From positions 1-64,000 of the forward strand of contig JACZJC010000063.1 in the NCBI GenBank assembly GCA_014860745.1: a stretch of 64,000 nucleotides of DNA. Reading direction: 5' to 3'. A program made the position numbers and the translations under genes. Within the stretch, counting starts at the first letter, position 1. The number at the start of each line of letters is the position of its first letter. Origin of the DNA: Anaerolineales bacterium (GTDB lineage: Bacteria > Chloroflexota > Anaerolineae > Anaerolineales > Villigracilaceae). The notes below the pieces were generated by a model. That model ran no database searches. It was given only the letters and a program-made list of their open reading frames with translations, and was not told the origin of the DNA. This document shows positions 14,039 to 22,551 of the stretch, in pieces.

Positions 14039-14769
14039 TGGACTATCCATCCGGGTTGATTCAACTCCTGAAAAAAGCCGAGCGCGTCGCTGTTTTAACC
14101 GGGGCTGGAGTTTCGCAGGAGAGCGGACTCCGCACGTTTAGAGATGCCCAGACTGGCCTATGGGCACAATACAAGCCCCAAGACCTGGCCTCACCCGAAG
14201 CCTTTGCCCGCGACCCTCAACTCGTCTGGGATTGGTATGCCTGGCGGCGGGAAGCCATCAAGGGGGTGCGCCCCAATGCGGGGCATTATGCCCTGGTTGA
14301 AATGGAAAACAAGATTCCCACATTCACGCTCATCACCCAAAATGTAGACGGGCTGCATCGCTTTGCCGGCAGCAAGAACGTGCTTGAATTACACGGTAAT
14401 ATTTTGCGCGTACGCTGTGCCGATTGTGGAACTTTCGCCGAAAGCTGGGGCGATGATTCCGAGTCAGTGCCGAGGTGTGAACAATGCAATGGGTTGTTGC
14501 GCCCGGATGTGGTCTGGTTTGGGGAGTCGCTCCCGCGCGGGGAATTGGAATCCGCAGTGGAGGCGGCGCGAGAGGCGCAAGTCTTCTTTTCGATCGGCAC
14601 ATCCGGCGTGGTTCAACCTGCCGCAGCGCTGGCTCATGCCGCCCGCAATAGGGGATCTGTGGTGGTGGAGATCAATGCCGAGCCCACGCCGCTCACCCCA
14701 AAAACGGATTTTGCTTTTCACGGAAAGTCGGGGGAAATTCTGCCGGAGTTGGTAAGGACCGTGTGGTGA
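14038..14769 (+). CDS. cobB: NAD-dependent protein deacylase, sirtuin class III
   Basis: Sirtuins remove acyl groups from lysine using NAD. The 243 residues have the NAD-binding TGAGVSQESGLRTFRD, the catalytic region TQNVDGLH and LELHG (His is the general base), and a zinc ribbon with two Cys pairs (RCADC and PRCEQC), followed by LLRPDVVWFGE. WDWYAWRR supplies the Tyr and Arg that in class III enzymes favour succinyl and malonyl over acetyl lysine. The GTSGVV loop is also intact. I placed the start at the ATG at 14038 that overlaps the preceding stop; a longer frame begins at 13999. Co-transcription with two surface lipoproteins is odd and probably only positional. Confidence 0.92.
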   Translation: MDYPSGLIQLLKKAERVAVLTGAGVSQESGLRTFRDAQTGLWAQYKPQDLASPEAFARDPQLVWDWYAWRREAIKGVRPNAGHYALVEMENKIPTFTLITQNVDGLHRFAGSKNVLELHGNILRVRCADCGTFAESWGDDSESVPRCEQCNGLLRPDVVWFGESLPRGELESAVEAAREAQVFFSIGTSGVVQPAAALAHAARNRGSVVVEINAEPTPLTPKTDFAFHGKSGEILPELVRTVW

Positions 14770-14817
14770 AAGTCAGATTCTATTTTCTGCCAGCAAGCCA
14801 CCGTCCACCTTCTGAAG

Positions 14818-17800
14818 CTATGCTTTCCATTCGCCGATCTTCTCACTCAATTTCGATATTCTCTCCCGCAGCAGGACTGCCAGAACGCCGAACATCAGCA
14901 GGAGAATGCCTGTGCAGCCAATGACGAAAATGGCAGCTCCTTCCAGCGCGTTGATCACTACCGTTAACACACCAAGCACCACGAACCCGATCGGGAAGAA
15001 AGTGAGACTGCGCGAACGAATGACAATTCCGTACGCCAGCACTGCCAGCGACTGGAAGAAAAGGACAAGGAAGTAGGTAAAAATCAAATCGTTTTTGTTC
15101 AGCATCTCAATGTAGGTCGTGCCAAGCAAAACGAATTGCGAAACCATGCCCATGATGAAAGCCCCCGCCTTGCTCTCCGCCCGTACCAGCAGATAATGCT
15201 GGATCAATCCCAGCAGTGCCGCGCCCATCGAGAAGAATTGCGGCTCACTCACATTCAACTCAAAGAGGATGATGAAATACGCCAGTAGGTATAACCCGTT
15301 TGCGGGGAAAGCCAGCCAGGCGTTTTTCTTCGCGAAGGCTTCCACTGCCCATAGTGTGGCGGCAATGGCGACGGGAATCGCCGCGTCCAACCCGCCGAGA
15401 GCTGGTGCGGCCAACGAGACGAAGACTCCCAGCCCCAGCCCGCTGTTGAGCAGGGACAGATCCCAGCCGGGGGCATTCTTCTTCGCTCGCAGGAAATATC
15501 CTGCCGCATAATACAGCACAGCAAGGATAATGACAGGATGAATCCATTTTGTCACATCGAATTCACGGAAGAGGAAGGTGACAAAAAGCGGCAAGGATAA
15601 TGTAAAGGCGTAGAAAAGATTCGGTTGGCGATAGAGCAGGCTGATCGTTAAGAAAAGAAGCGTGTAAATTCCGAATCCAATTACTGTAATCGTCGTGTCG
15701 CTTTCCGCAAAGAGAAACCCGTAATTCGTAATTGCCAGCAATGCACCGACGCCGCGGACGATCCAGGCCAGCGGACGTGTGTTGGCAAAGGTGAGATGGG
15801 CAAGCAGGTCTGCGATGAGCCAGACGAGGCTGTACGCCAGCAGGTGATAAGCGGGTTCGTCCACGTTGAAGTCGCGCAGGATCAGAAACATGCCGATGTT
15901 GAACAGCGCAGGCGCGCCGATCTCGAACCAACCGCTGCGGCTGAAATACATTTCAGTGATGAAGAGCAGGCCGATGACGAGCGCGTACCACCCGCCAAAT
16001 TCTTTGAGCAGAAGGAGTGCGATGAATGAAATGATCGTGCCAAGCGTCAACGCGCAGTTGCGGAACATGATCGCCCATTCTTCTTTTGAGCGAATCGCAA
16101 TCCCGACGACGAAATACAAAACCGCCAAAGCGGTGAGAGACGGGAGCCACAGGTCCAATTCTAGAAAGTCTAGCGCGAACAGGATGGCAAGCGGCAGGTA
16201 CGCGGCGGGAATATAGCCCAAGATGGCTCTGTGATAGCGATATGCGTACGCGGCAAAGAACAGGGTGTAGATCGCGAAGCAAATGGCAGCGTGATTGCTT
16301 TCGTTTTGGAAAAGAAGTGCAGCGGAAGTATAAAACGCAAACAGCGCGCCATAAATGCGCGGCGGCAGGCGCCATTCCAGGTTTACTTTCAAATCCTTTT
16401 TCAGGAAGAGGTCCGGCAGCAGGAAGAGAATGCTGATGAGCAGGAGTTGATAACCGAAAAAGATATTAAGTTTTTGAATGAAATCGAGATTGAAAAAAGC
16501 GAAGTACCCAATGATGAAGTTGAGCAAGGCCAGCGTCCACAACCACCAGCGGATTCGGAGCAGATGCAGGGCGGCGTAAAGAATCGCAATGCCGAACGCG
16601 GCGGCCATGCCGAGGGCTGTGTTGTAGCTGAAGCCAGTGATGATCGCGATGGCGAAGGTCGGCATGGCCGCAAGCAGGAAAGGCAGGCCGTATTTGCGGG
16701 TCAATTCAAATCGATGTGCAAATTCACTAATTACAGAAAGCAACGCTCCCCAAACAAATAAAACGAATGTTGAGCCGAGGCTTTCCAGATCGAAGGCGGC
16801 AGCGAGAAACCAGGGCATGGGGATGAGAGTCCCTGCCGCAAGCCAGGGGAAGAAGAGAAACGGGTTTAAGGAATTTGAGAAAATATAAAACCCAAAAGCC
16901 AGCGCCCAGGTGAAAAATGAGCCCAGGTGCCAGAGGGATGCGTACGATGGGTCAAAGACATGCACGCCAAAAGCGGAAATGGAAACAGCCAGGACGACGG
17001 CTTGCAGGAACTGCGCCGAAAGAAACAGGGGAAGCGCGAATTTTGCATCCTTCCATTTTTTCAAAAGCCATACACCTGCCAACCCCGCAAGAGCGGCAAG
17101 GCCGGATGCGCTGGTATAGAATTCCGCTTCGGCATTGAACACATCGCCCATGCGTACGAACGCAAGTGCGAGCGAAGCAAACGCGGTGATGCTGAACAGG
17201 CGCGATTCATAAAACCATGTGCTGCCGCTCCAAATAAGCGCCATGACCAAATAAACAAACACCCAATACCCCGCGCTGAATCTTGCTGAAAGCCCGATGG
17301 TCTCTTCGATGGTATTCGCGGTGATCGGCAGGAGGAAGGAGAAAACAATAAAGAGGGCAAAGCTTGGCTGCGGGAGTCTCTTTTTTATCGCAATCGATAG
17401 TCCGCCAAAAATGAGAGTGCTTACGATCAGAATCGGCAGGCGTAGTTCAGGAACTGCCGCGCCAACGATTGCCGCAGAGGCGATCACAAAGAACGCGCCA
17501 AGATATAGGTAGATTTTGATGCTCGCCTCGCTCACGAGAGTCTGCAAGAGAGTTGGACGCGGTCCTTCAGGTTCGCTTCTTTTCAAAGGGGGGGCTGTTT
17601 GCGTGCCTTCGGCAGGGACATTTGCTTCGGGTTGGGGGGCTGCCGCTCGGACGGGTGCAACTGTTGGCGCGGGGGGAGGCGCTAAATCGAAATCGTATCG
17701 GCGGCGAAGCACTTCTGCATTTTCACTGGCGAGCAAACCGCTGTTCACCCAATCGCCAATTTCATGCAGGAGATTCATGCGGTCGCTGCGTTGAAGTTTG

Positions 17801-18579
17801 TTCAGGCGGCTCCGCACATTCCGCTGAGCAGGCAGGCTAAGGGCCGCAAGGGCATCCTTTCGGATGTCCTTGTTATCACTCTGCACGGAAAGTATTTCAA
17901 GCCGGCGCCAAACCGCCTCGCTGCTGAAGTTGATCGTGGCAAGCGTTGAAATGGCTTGCAGGACGGTGACATCGTCATCACTTTGCAGGTTCAGGTAAAT
18001 CTCGTTGAGAATTTCTTCGGGAGTGTGGGGATCATTTTCAGACATGGCATATTCCTCCAGGATGACCAAATTTGAAGGTTCAGGTATTGGGAGTTCCACT
18101 GGCTGAGGGGCAGTGTTGGATGAAAATAATCTCAGCTCTTTTTCGATTTCTTCCAATCCGATCTTTGTATTTCCACCCCAAAGCATAACGAGCAGGGCGA
18201 CAGCGAAGAAGGAAAAAACACCGTTCACTCCCGCAAAATAATCCAGGAGCACGGCGCCCAATGCAATGGCTGTTCGTATCCCTGCAAAGGTGAGCGCCTT
18301 CTTGCCATGCCTGCGCACGAACTTACTCTCAGGGTCATTCACAAATCGCAGAAGGTTAAGATGCCAAAGCGCAGAGATGAGGATTCCCCCGATGATATCC
18401 AAATGAGTGAAAATATTGTATTGGCATAGGCCGGTCAGTTTCGCGCAAAGGTTGGAGGGGAGGTTATACCCCGCGATCAGGATGAGAGTACCCAGCGTTA
18501 CGAGTGGAGAGACCCTCAGCCAGGTGTAAGCGGATTTTGCGCGTTGTTCTTCAGTCCGTTTTTCCAAAATTTTCCTCAT
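14818..18579 (-). CDS. Giant polytopic membrane protein of unknown function
   Basis: This 1,253-residue protein has no family that I recognise with certainty. Residues about 20-135 hold four hydrophobic segments. Residues about 170-285 are a soluble helical region with HEAT-like units (VTVLQAISTLATINFSSEAV, DIRKDALAALSLP), followed by an Ala/Pro linker (about 290-330). From about 345 to the end it is an almost continuous array of some thirty hydrophobic helices, reminiscent of DUF2339/DUF2157-type predicted membrane proteins. The last residues are cytoplasmic-looking and basic (LRERISKLSEKIGEWKA). No transporter, peptidase or glycosyltransferase motif is visible. It is monocistronic, lying between a convergent sirtuin and the GH13 gene's terminator. 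Confidence 0.75.
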   Translation of the reverse strand: MRKILEKRTEEQRAKSAYTWLRVSPLVTLGTLILIAGYNLPSNLCAKLTGLCQYNIFTHLDIIGGILISALWHLNLLRFVNDPESKFVRRHGKKALTFAGIRTAIALGAVLLDYFAGVNGVFSFFAVALLVMLWGGNTKIGLEEIEKELRLFSSNTAPQPVELPIPEPSNLVILEEYAMSENDPHTPEEILNEIYLNLQSDDDVTVLQAISTLATINFSSEAVWRRLEILSVQSDNKDIRKDALAALSLPAQRNVRSRLNKLQRSDRMNLLHEIGDWVNSGLLASENAEVLRRRYDFDLAPPPAPTVAPVRAAAPQPEANVPAEGTQTAPPLKRSEPEGPRPTLLQTLVSEASIKIYLYLGAFFVIASAAIVGAAVPELRLPILIVSTLIFGGLSIAIKKRLPQPSFALFIVFSFLLPITANTIEETIGLSARFSAGYWVFVYLVMALIWSGSTWFYESRLFSITAFASLALAFVRMGDVFNAEAEFYTSASGLAALAGLAGVWLLKKWKDAKFALPLFLSAQFLQAVVLAVSISAFGVHVFDPSYASLWHLGSFFTWALAFGFYIFSNSLNPFLFFPWLAAGTLIPMPWFLAAAFDLESLGSTFVLFVWGALLSVISEFAHRFELTRKYGLPFLLAAMPTFAIAIITGFSYNTALGMAAAFGIAILYAALHLLRIRWWLWTLALLNFIIGYFAFFNLDFIQKLNIFFGYQLLLISILFLLPDLFLKKDLKVNLEWRLPPRIYGALFAFYTSAALLFQNESNHAAICFAIYTLFFAAYAYRYHRAILGYIPAAYLPLAILFALDFLELDLWLPSLTALAVLYFVVGIAIRSKEEWAIMFRNCALTLGTIISFIALLLLKEFGGWYALVIGLLFITEMYFSRSGWFEIGAPALFNIGMFLILRDFNVDEPAYHLLAYSLVWLIADLLAHLTFANTRPLAWIVRGVGALLAITNYGFLFAESDTTITVIGFGIYTLLFLTISLLYRQPNLFYAFTLSLPLFVTFLFREFDVTKWIHPVIILAVLYYAAGYFLRAKKNAPGWDLSLLNSGLGLGVFVSLAAPALGGLDAAIPVAIAATLWAVEAFAKKNAWLAFPANGLYLLAYFIILFELNVSEPQFFSMGAALLGLIQHYLLVRAESKAGAFIMGMVSQFVLLGTTYIEMLNKNDLIFTYFLVLFFQSLAVLAYGIVIRSRSLTFFPIGFVVLGVLTVVINALEGAAIFVIGCTGILLLMFGVLAVLLRERISKLSEKIGEWKA

Positions 18580-18663
18580 ACTAAAGTAAGTAAATTATGA
18601 CTCAAATCTGGAAGATTAACTGCCAAAAACATTCACTTTTTACATCTCGTTCTCTTAAATGAA

Positions 18664-18688
18664 AAGGCCAGCTCGTCAGTCTGACCTT
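18664..18688 (-). terminator. Hairpin after the GH13 gene
   Basis: AAGGCCAG (18664-18671) and CTGACCTT (18681-18688) pair with one mismatch. On the minus strand the hairpin follows the GH13 stop and runs into TTTTCATTT, an acceptable intrinsic terminator. Confidence 0.6.
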
Positions 18689-18694
18689 CATTAT

Positions 18695-20176
18695 TTACTT
18701 TATCACAATCCCGCTGCGCGGGGAAATCTTTATTTTGTTGCCGGTAATTGCAGGGTTGCCGAATAGTATCTGCGACCGTTTTCCGAGATTAAGTTCCAGT
18801 GACTTTTCCTCGTTCGATACATTGAAAGCAATATGGATGGTTTCATTTTTGTAGGAACGTGAATATGCCAGCAAATCATCTTCGGCGTGGGTGAGGTTGA
18901 GTTCGCCGCGCCGTAGGGCGGCATGCTCCGTTCGCAGGGCGGTGCAGGCTTTGGCGTACTCGAGCAGGTCTGTGTCCCATTTGTTCTTTTCCCACGGAAA
19001 GGATTTGCGGCAATCCGGGTCGTGTCCGCCATCCACACCGATCTCGTCGCCATAATAAATGCAAGGCGCGCCGGGTATGGTGAACATGAACAGCCAGGCA
19101 AGTTTCAGGGCATTTTTATCGCCGTTCACGCAGGAGAGGAAACGCGGCATATCGTGGCTGTCCAGCAGGTTGAGTTGGGCATATGTGATCTCGCGTGGAT
19201 ACAGGTTGAGAATCCGCTCCAGCTCATTTGCGCAGTCCCTGGCATTCATTGGGCGAATGCGGTCTTTCAAACCGCCTGCCTGCTGGATGACATGCAGGTT
19301 CAGATGATCTGCTGCAAAAAAATTCAGGGAAACCGCTGTGACAAGATAGTTCATCACCGCATCGAACTGGTCGCCCTGCAGCCAGCGCTGCGCTTCGTGC
19401 CAGATCTCGCCGACGATATATGCCTCCGCGTTGACGGCGCGCACACGGCGGCGGAACTCCCGCCAGAATTCATCGTCATCGATTTCGGCGGGTACATCCA
19501 GCCGCCAGCCGTCGATACCGAATTTCACCCAGTACTCGGCCACGTCAAAAATAAATTCGCGAACGGCAGCCGTATTGGTGTTGAATTTTGGCAATGCGGG
19601 TAAATTCCACCAGGCTCGATACCCGATGACGTTGAGACTGTCCTCGTGTTTCAAGAGCTGCTCTTCATGATGGGTTGGGTAGGCACCCCAATGCTTTTTT
19701 CCGTTTAACCGCTCCTCGTCGAAATGGAACCAGTCCCGATACGGGGAAGCGGCGCCTGTCTCGAGTACATGGTTGAATTGCCAGAATCCGCGTGAAGCAT
19801 GGTTAAAGACCCCATCCAAAACGATCCGAATATCTTTTTTGTGCGCTTTTTTGGTCAATTCCTTGAGCGCATCGTTGCCGCCGAGCAGGGGATCCACATT
19901 ATAGTAATCGAAGGTGTGATAGCGGTGATTGGAGGCTGAGGAAAAGACGGGGTTGAAATAAATCGCTGTGATGCCGAGTTCTTTTAAGTAATCCAGTTTT
20001 TCAATTACGCCGAAGAGGTCGCCGCCTTTGAAGCCGTGCGGCGTGGGCGCGGAGTCCCAGGGTTCAAAAGGAAGGTCTCTCGCGGGGTTACGGTCGCTTT
20101 TTGCGAATCGGTCTGGAAATATTTGGTAAAAAATTGCATCTTGTACCCAGGCAGGTGTCGGCATTAATTTCCTCAT
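18695..20176 (-). CDS. GH13 glucanohydrolase (neopullulanase/cyclomaltodextrinase-like)
   Basis: The 493-residue enzyme has the four classical GH13 regions in order: DGVFNH, DGWRLDVPAE with the nucleophile Asp, EIWHEA with the acid/base Glu, and LDSHDMPR with the transition-state Asp. It starts directly with the catalytic barrel (VQDAIFYQIFPDRFA) and lacks the N-terminal domain usual in neopullulanases, so it resembles cytoplasmic maltodextrin-degrading enzymes. The ending (RSGIVIK) is a short C-domain. No signal peptide is seen. An ATG four codons downstream (20164) is an equally good start. It closes the sugar locus, downstream of an MsmK-type ATPase, so intracellular cleavage of an imported alpha-glucan oligosaccharide is the natural job. 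Confidence 0.88.
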   Translation of the reverse strand: MRKLMPTPAWVQDAIFYQIFPDRFAKSDRNPARDLPFEPWDSAPTPHGFKGGDLFGVIEKLDYLKELGITAIYFNPVFSSASNHRYHTFDYYNVDPLLGGNDALKELTKKAHKKDIRIVLDGVFNHASRGFWQFNHVLETGAASPYRDWFHFDEERLNGKKHWGAYPTHHEEQLLKHEDSLNVIGYRAWWNLPALPKFNTNTAAVREFIFDVAEYWVKFGIDGWRLDVPAEIDDDEFWREFRRRVRAVNAEAYIVGEIWHEAQRWLQGDQFDAVMNYLVTAVSLNFFAADHLNLHVIQQAGGLKDRIRPMNARDCANELERILNLYPREITYAQLNLLDSHDMPRFLSCVNGDKNALKLAWLFMFTIPGAPCIYYGDEIGVDGGHDPDCRKSFPWEKNKWDTDLLEYAKACTALRTEHAALRRGELNLTHAEDDLLAYSRSYKNETIHIAFNVSNEEKSLELNLGKRSQILFGNPAITGNKIKISPRSGIVIK

Positions 20177-20266
20177 AACGTTTTTTCCTTCTTTTCGGCC
20201 TTTGGCTTGAAAAGAAGCAGGATTTTACTCTGGTGTATTGATCGGAATAAAGTACATTATCTTCCA

Positions 20267-20305
20267 CGAAATATTCCCTTCCTGTTCAAGAAAGGGAATA
20301 TTTCG
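20267..20305. promoter_or_regulatory. 14-bp inverted repeat upstream of the GH13 gene
   Basis: CGAAATATTCCCTT (20267-20280) and its exact complement (20292-20305) flank an 11-base loop. It lies between the ATPase stop (20360) and the GH13 start (20176) on the minus strand. Neither side has a T run, so it is less likely to be a terminator than an operator or an mRNA-stabilising hairpin. Confidence 0.5.
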
Positions 20306-20359
20306 GAGGGCATGATCTTTTGCGCGTTCCGTATAATTGGAAACGGCTTTATATTGTTT

Positions 20360-21460
20360 TTATCGAATTGCTTCTTCTGTGCCGGCGTCGAAAATATGGA
20401 ACTTATCCATATCGAAGATCACCTGGGTGGTATCGTTCAACCGCAGTTTGGAGCGCGGGTCCACACGGCCAACGAATGTGTTCCTGCCGCTGACCAGATA
20501 AACCAGGGTCTCATTGCCCATTAATTCGGTCACGTCGACCTTTGCAGTGACCTTTTCCCCCCTGATGTCTTGCGGGGCAAAATCTGCATCGTGGATGTTC
20601 TCAGGGCGAATGCCAAAGATCACGCTGCGGCCATCCATGCTTTTATATGGCGCGGAATGGGAATCGGGGATCGTGACCTGGAAGTCGCCAGAATCCACCA
20701 ATATTTTCTCACCCTGTTTAACCAATTTCGCAGGGAAGAAGTTCATGGCGGGTGAGCCGATAAACCCTGCCACGAAAAGATTATTTGGATGGTCGTATAG
20801 GTTTTGGGGGGTATCCAGCTGCTGCAGGTTGCCTTTAGTGATCACGGCAATGCGGCTGGCCATGGTCATGGCTTCAGTTTGGTCGTGCGTCACATAGATG
20901 AAGGTGGTTTGCAGGCGCTGGTGCAGTTTGCTGATCTCGGCCCGCATTTGCACGCGCAGTTTTGCATCCAGGTTCGAGAGAGGCTCGTCGAACAAAAAGA
21001 CCTTCGGTTCGCGCACAATGGCGCGCCCCACGGCCACACGCTGCCGCTGGCCGCCGGAAAGCTGGCGGGGCTTGCGCTGGAGCAAGTCGGTGATCCCAAG
21101 AATTTCCGCCGCCTCATTAACGCGGCGCTTGATCTCGTCTTTCGGTGTCTTGCGTAATTTGAGTCCGAACGCCATATTGTCGTACACCGAAAGATGGGGG
21201 TACAACGCATACGACTGGAAGACCATGGCAATATCCCTGTCTTTGGGAGCCACATCATTTACAACACGGTCATCAATGACGATCTCCCCATCCGTGATCT
21301 CTTCCAGCCCTGCAAGCAGGCGCAGTGCGGTGGTCTTGCCGCACCCGGACGGACCGACCAGCACCAGAAACTCTTTATCTTCAACCACAATATTTAGATT
21401 CTTGATGATCGTCAGGTCGCCAAACTTTTTAACTACGTTTTTATAGGTAACGCTTGCCAT
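20360..21460 (-). CDS. Carbohydrate ABC transporter ATPase (MsmK/UgpC/MalK type)
   Basis: The 366-residue protein has Walker A GPSGCGKTTALRLLAG, signature LSGGQRQRVAVGRA, Walker B FLFDEPLSNLDAKLR and the switch His in VTHDQTEAM. A C-terminal regulatory part of TOBE/OB type (from about residue 240, with FGIRPENIHDADF) marks the CUT1 sugar-importer class. It has no substrate specificity of its own and would drive the MalF/MalG pair encoded upstream on the same strand. Two unrelated genes (a dehydrogenase and an MFS transporter) sit between it and the permeases, so it may serve several importers, as MsmK does in other bacteria. Confidence 0.93.
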   Translation of the reverse strand: MASVTYKNVVKKFGDLTIIKNLNIVVEDKEFLVLVGPSGCGKTTALRLLAGLEEITDGEIVIDDRVVNDVAPKDRDIAMVFQSYALYPHLSVYDNMAFGLKLRKTPKDEIKRRVNEAAEILGITDLLQRKPRQLSGGQRQRVAVGRAIVREPKVFLFDEPLSNLDAKLRVQMRAEISKLHQRLQTTFIYVTHDQTEAMTMASRIAVITKGNLQQLDTPQNLYDHPNNLFVAGFIGSPAMNFFPAKLVKQGEKILVDSGDFQVTIPDSHSAPYKSMDGRSVIFGIRPENIHDADFAPQDIRGEKVTAKVDVTELMGNETLVYLVSGRNTFVGRVDPRSKLRLNDTTQVIFDMDKFHIFDAGTEEAIR

Positions 21461-21570
21461 GGAAATCCTCCAGTCTTAAGAATATAGTGACCTTATTATA
21501 ACCACAAGCTCAAAATTGTCATATGGTTGTTCCAGGCGGGTTGGTTTCAAGAAATGACAAATCCCCGTTT

Positions 21571-22551
21571 TTATATGGAAATAGGCGTTCTTCGGCGTGC
21601 CGATTCGATAAAAGCAAGGATTGCTGCGATATTCCCGCGGCTGTCTTGCAAGGAAACCCGGGATGGTTTTCCGAACAAAATTGCATCGCAAAGATCCTCC
21701 ACTTCACCCAGGTACAGCTCCGTACCGCCAACTTTCAGCAGTTTTTCAGAGCCGCCATGCAATAAAACCAATTCATTTTTGATGCCCGGTTTAAATGGAT
21801 TTGGAATTTTCAAAACCGCGTCGGTACCGACGATTTCCACAAACGATCGCGAAGGGGATTTGAAACCCGAATCGAATTGGGCGTGGACTCCGTTCGCGAA
21901 CCGCATTTGGCCGATGAAAGACTCGTCGCCTCCGCCCGGACCCTCAACCTGCCAGCCAAAAACTTCAATGGGCTCCTCCCCGACGATCATCCGCGAAAAG
22001 CTGATGGGATAACATCCCACATCCCAGATACTGCCGCCGCCCATCTCCTTTACAAATCGGAAGTTCCCTTCACGGGTGAGGGTAAAGGTGAATGCGCTTT
22101 TGATGAGTTGAAGCCTTCCAAGGATGCCGCTATCCACAATCTCCTTCACCTTTAATGTTTGCGCGTGATGACGATACATGAACGCTTCAGCCAGAACCTT
22201 TCCAGTTTCATTTGCGGCCGCGGCCATTGCATCCACTTCAGAGATGGAGAGCGCGAGGGGTTTTTCGCATAAGACATGCTTGCCCGCACGCAGGGCTTTG
22301 ATCGTCCATTCGGCGTGGAGATGGTTGGGGAGGGAGTTGTAGACCACGTCGATATCAGAGTCGGCGAGCAGGGCTTCATAGCTTCCGTAGGCGCGGGGAA
22401 TCTTCCACTCGCGCGCGTAGCGGTCAGCGGAGGATTGGCTTCTCGAAGCAACGGCCAGCAGGCGGGTCCGTTTTGAGGCGTTAAGCGGTTTGATCAATGC
22501 GTGGTTGATCTTTGCCGTAGACAGGAGTCCCCAATTAAATTTTGATTCCAT
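21571..22551 (-). CDS. Gfo/Idh/MocA family sugar dehydrogenase
   Basis: The 326 residues start with a Rossmann fold for NAD(P) and carry the hallmark VVYNSLPNHLHAEWTIKALR, then GKHVLCEKPLALS, in which the EKP Lys is catalytic. The C-terminal alpha/beta domain binds the substrate. Relatives include glucose-fructose oxidoreductase, inositol 2-dehydrogenase and xylose dehydrogenase (the D-xylose 1-dehydrogenase branch is plausible for the FRFVKEMGGGSIWDVGCYPI motif). The start overlaps the end of the MFS gene by 17 bases, so the two are co-translated and probably act on the same sugar. Confidence 0.85.
   Translation of the reverse strand: MESKFNWGLLSTAKINHALIKPLNASKRTRLLAVASRSQSSADRYAREWKIPRAYGSYEALLADSDIDVVYNSLPNHLHAEWTIKALRAGKHVLCEKPLALSISEVDAMAAAANETGKVLAEAFMYRHHAQTLKVKEIVDSGILGRLQLIKSAFTFTLTREGNFRFVKEMGGGSIWDVGCYPISFSRMIVGEEPIEVFGWQVEGPGGGDESFIGQMRFANGVHAQFDSGFKSPSRSFVEIVGTDAVLKIPNPFKPGIKNELVLLHGGSEKLLKVGGTELYLGEVEDLCDAILFGKPSRVSLQDSRGNIAAILAFIESARRRTPISI

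Noticed and set aside
14286-17840. Long frames opposite the sirtuin and the giant membrane protein
   Set aside because: They come from codon bias of the true genes; the real proteins have family motifs or membrane patterns and overlapping starts, while these have none.
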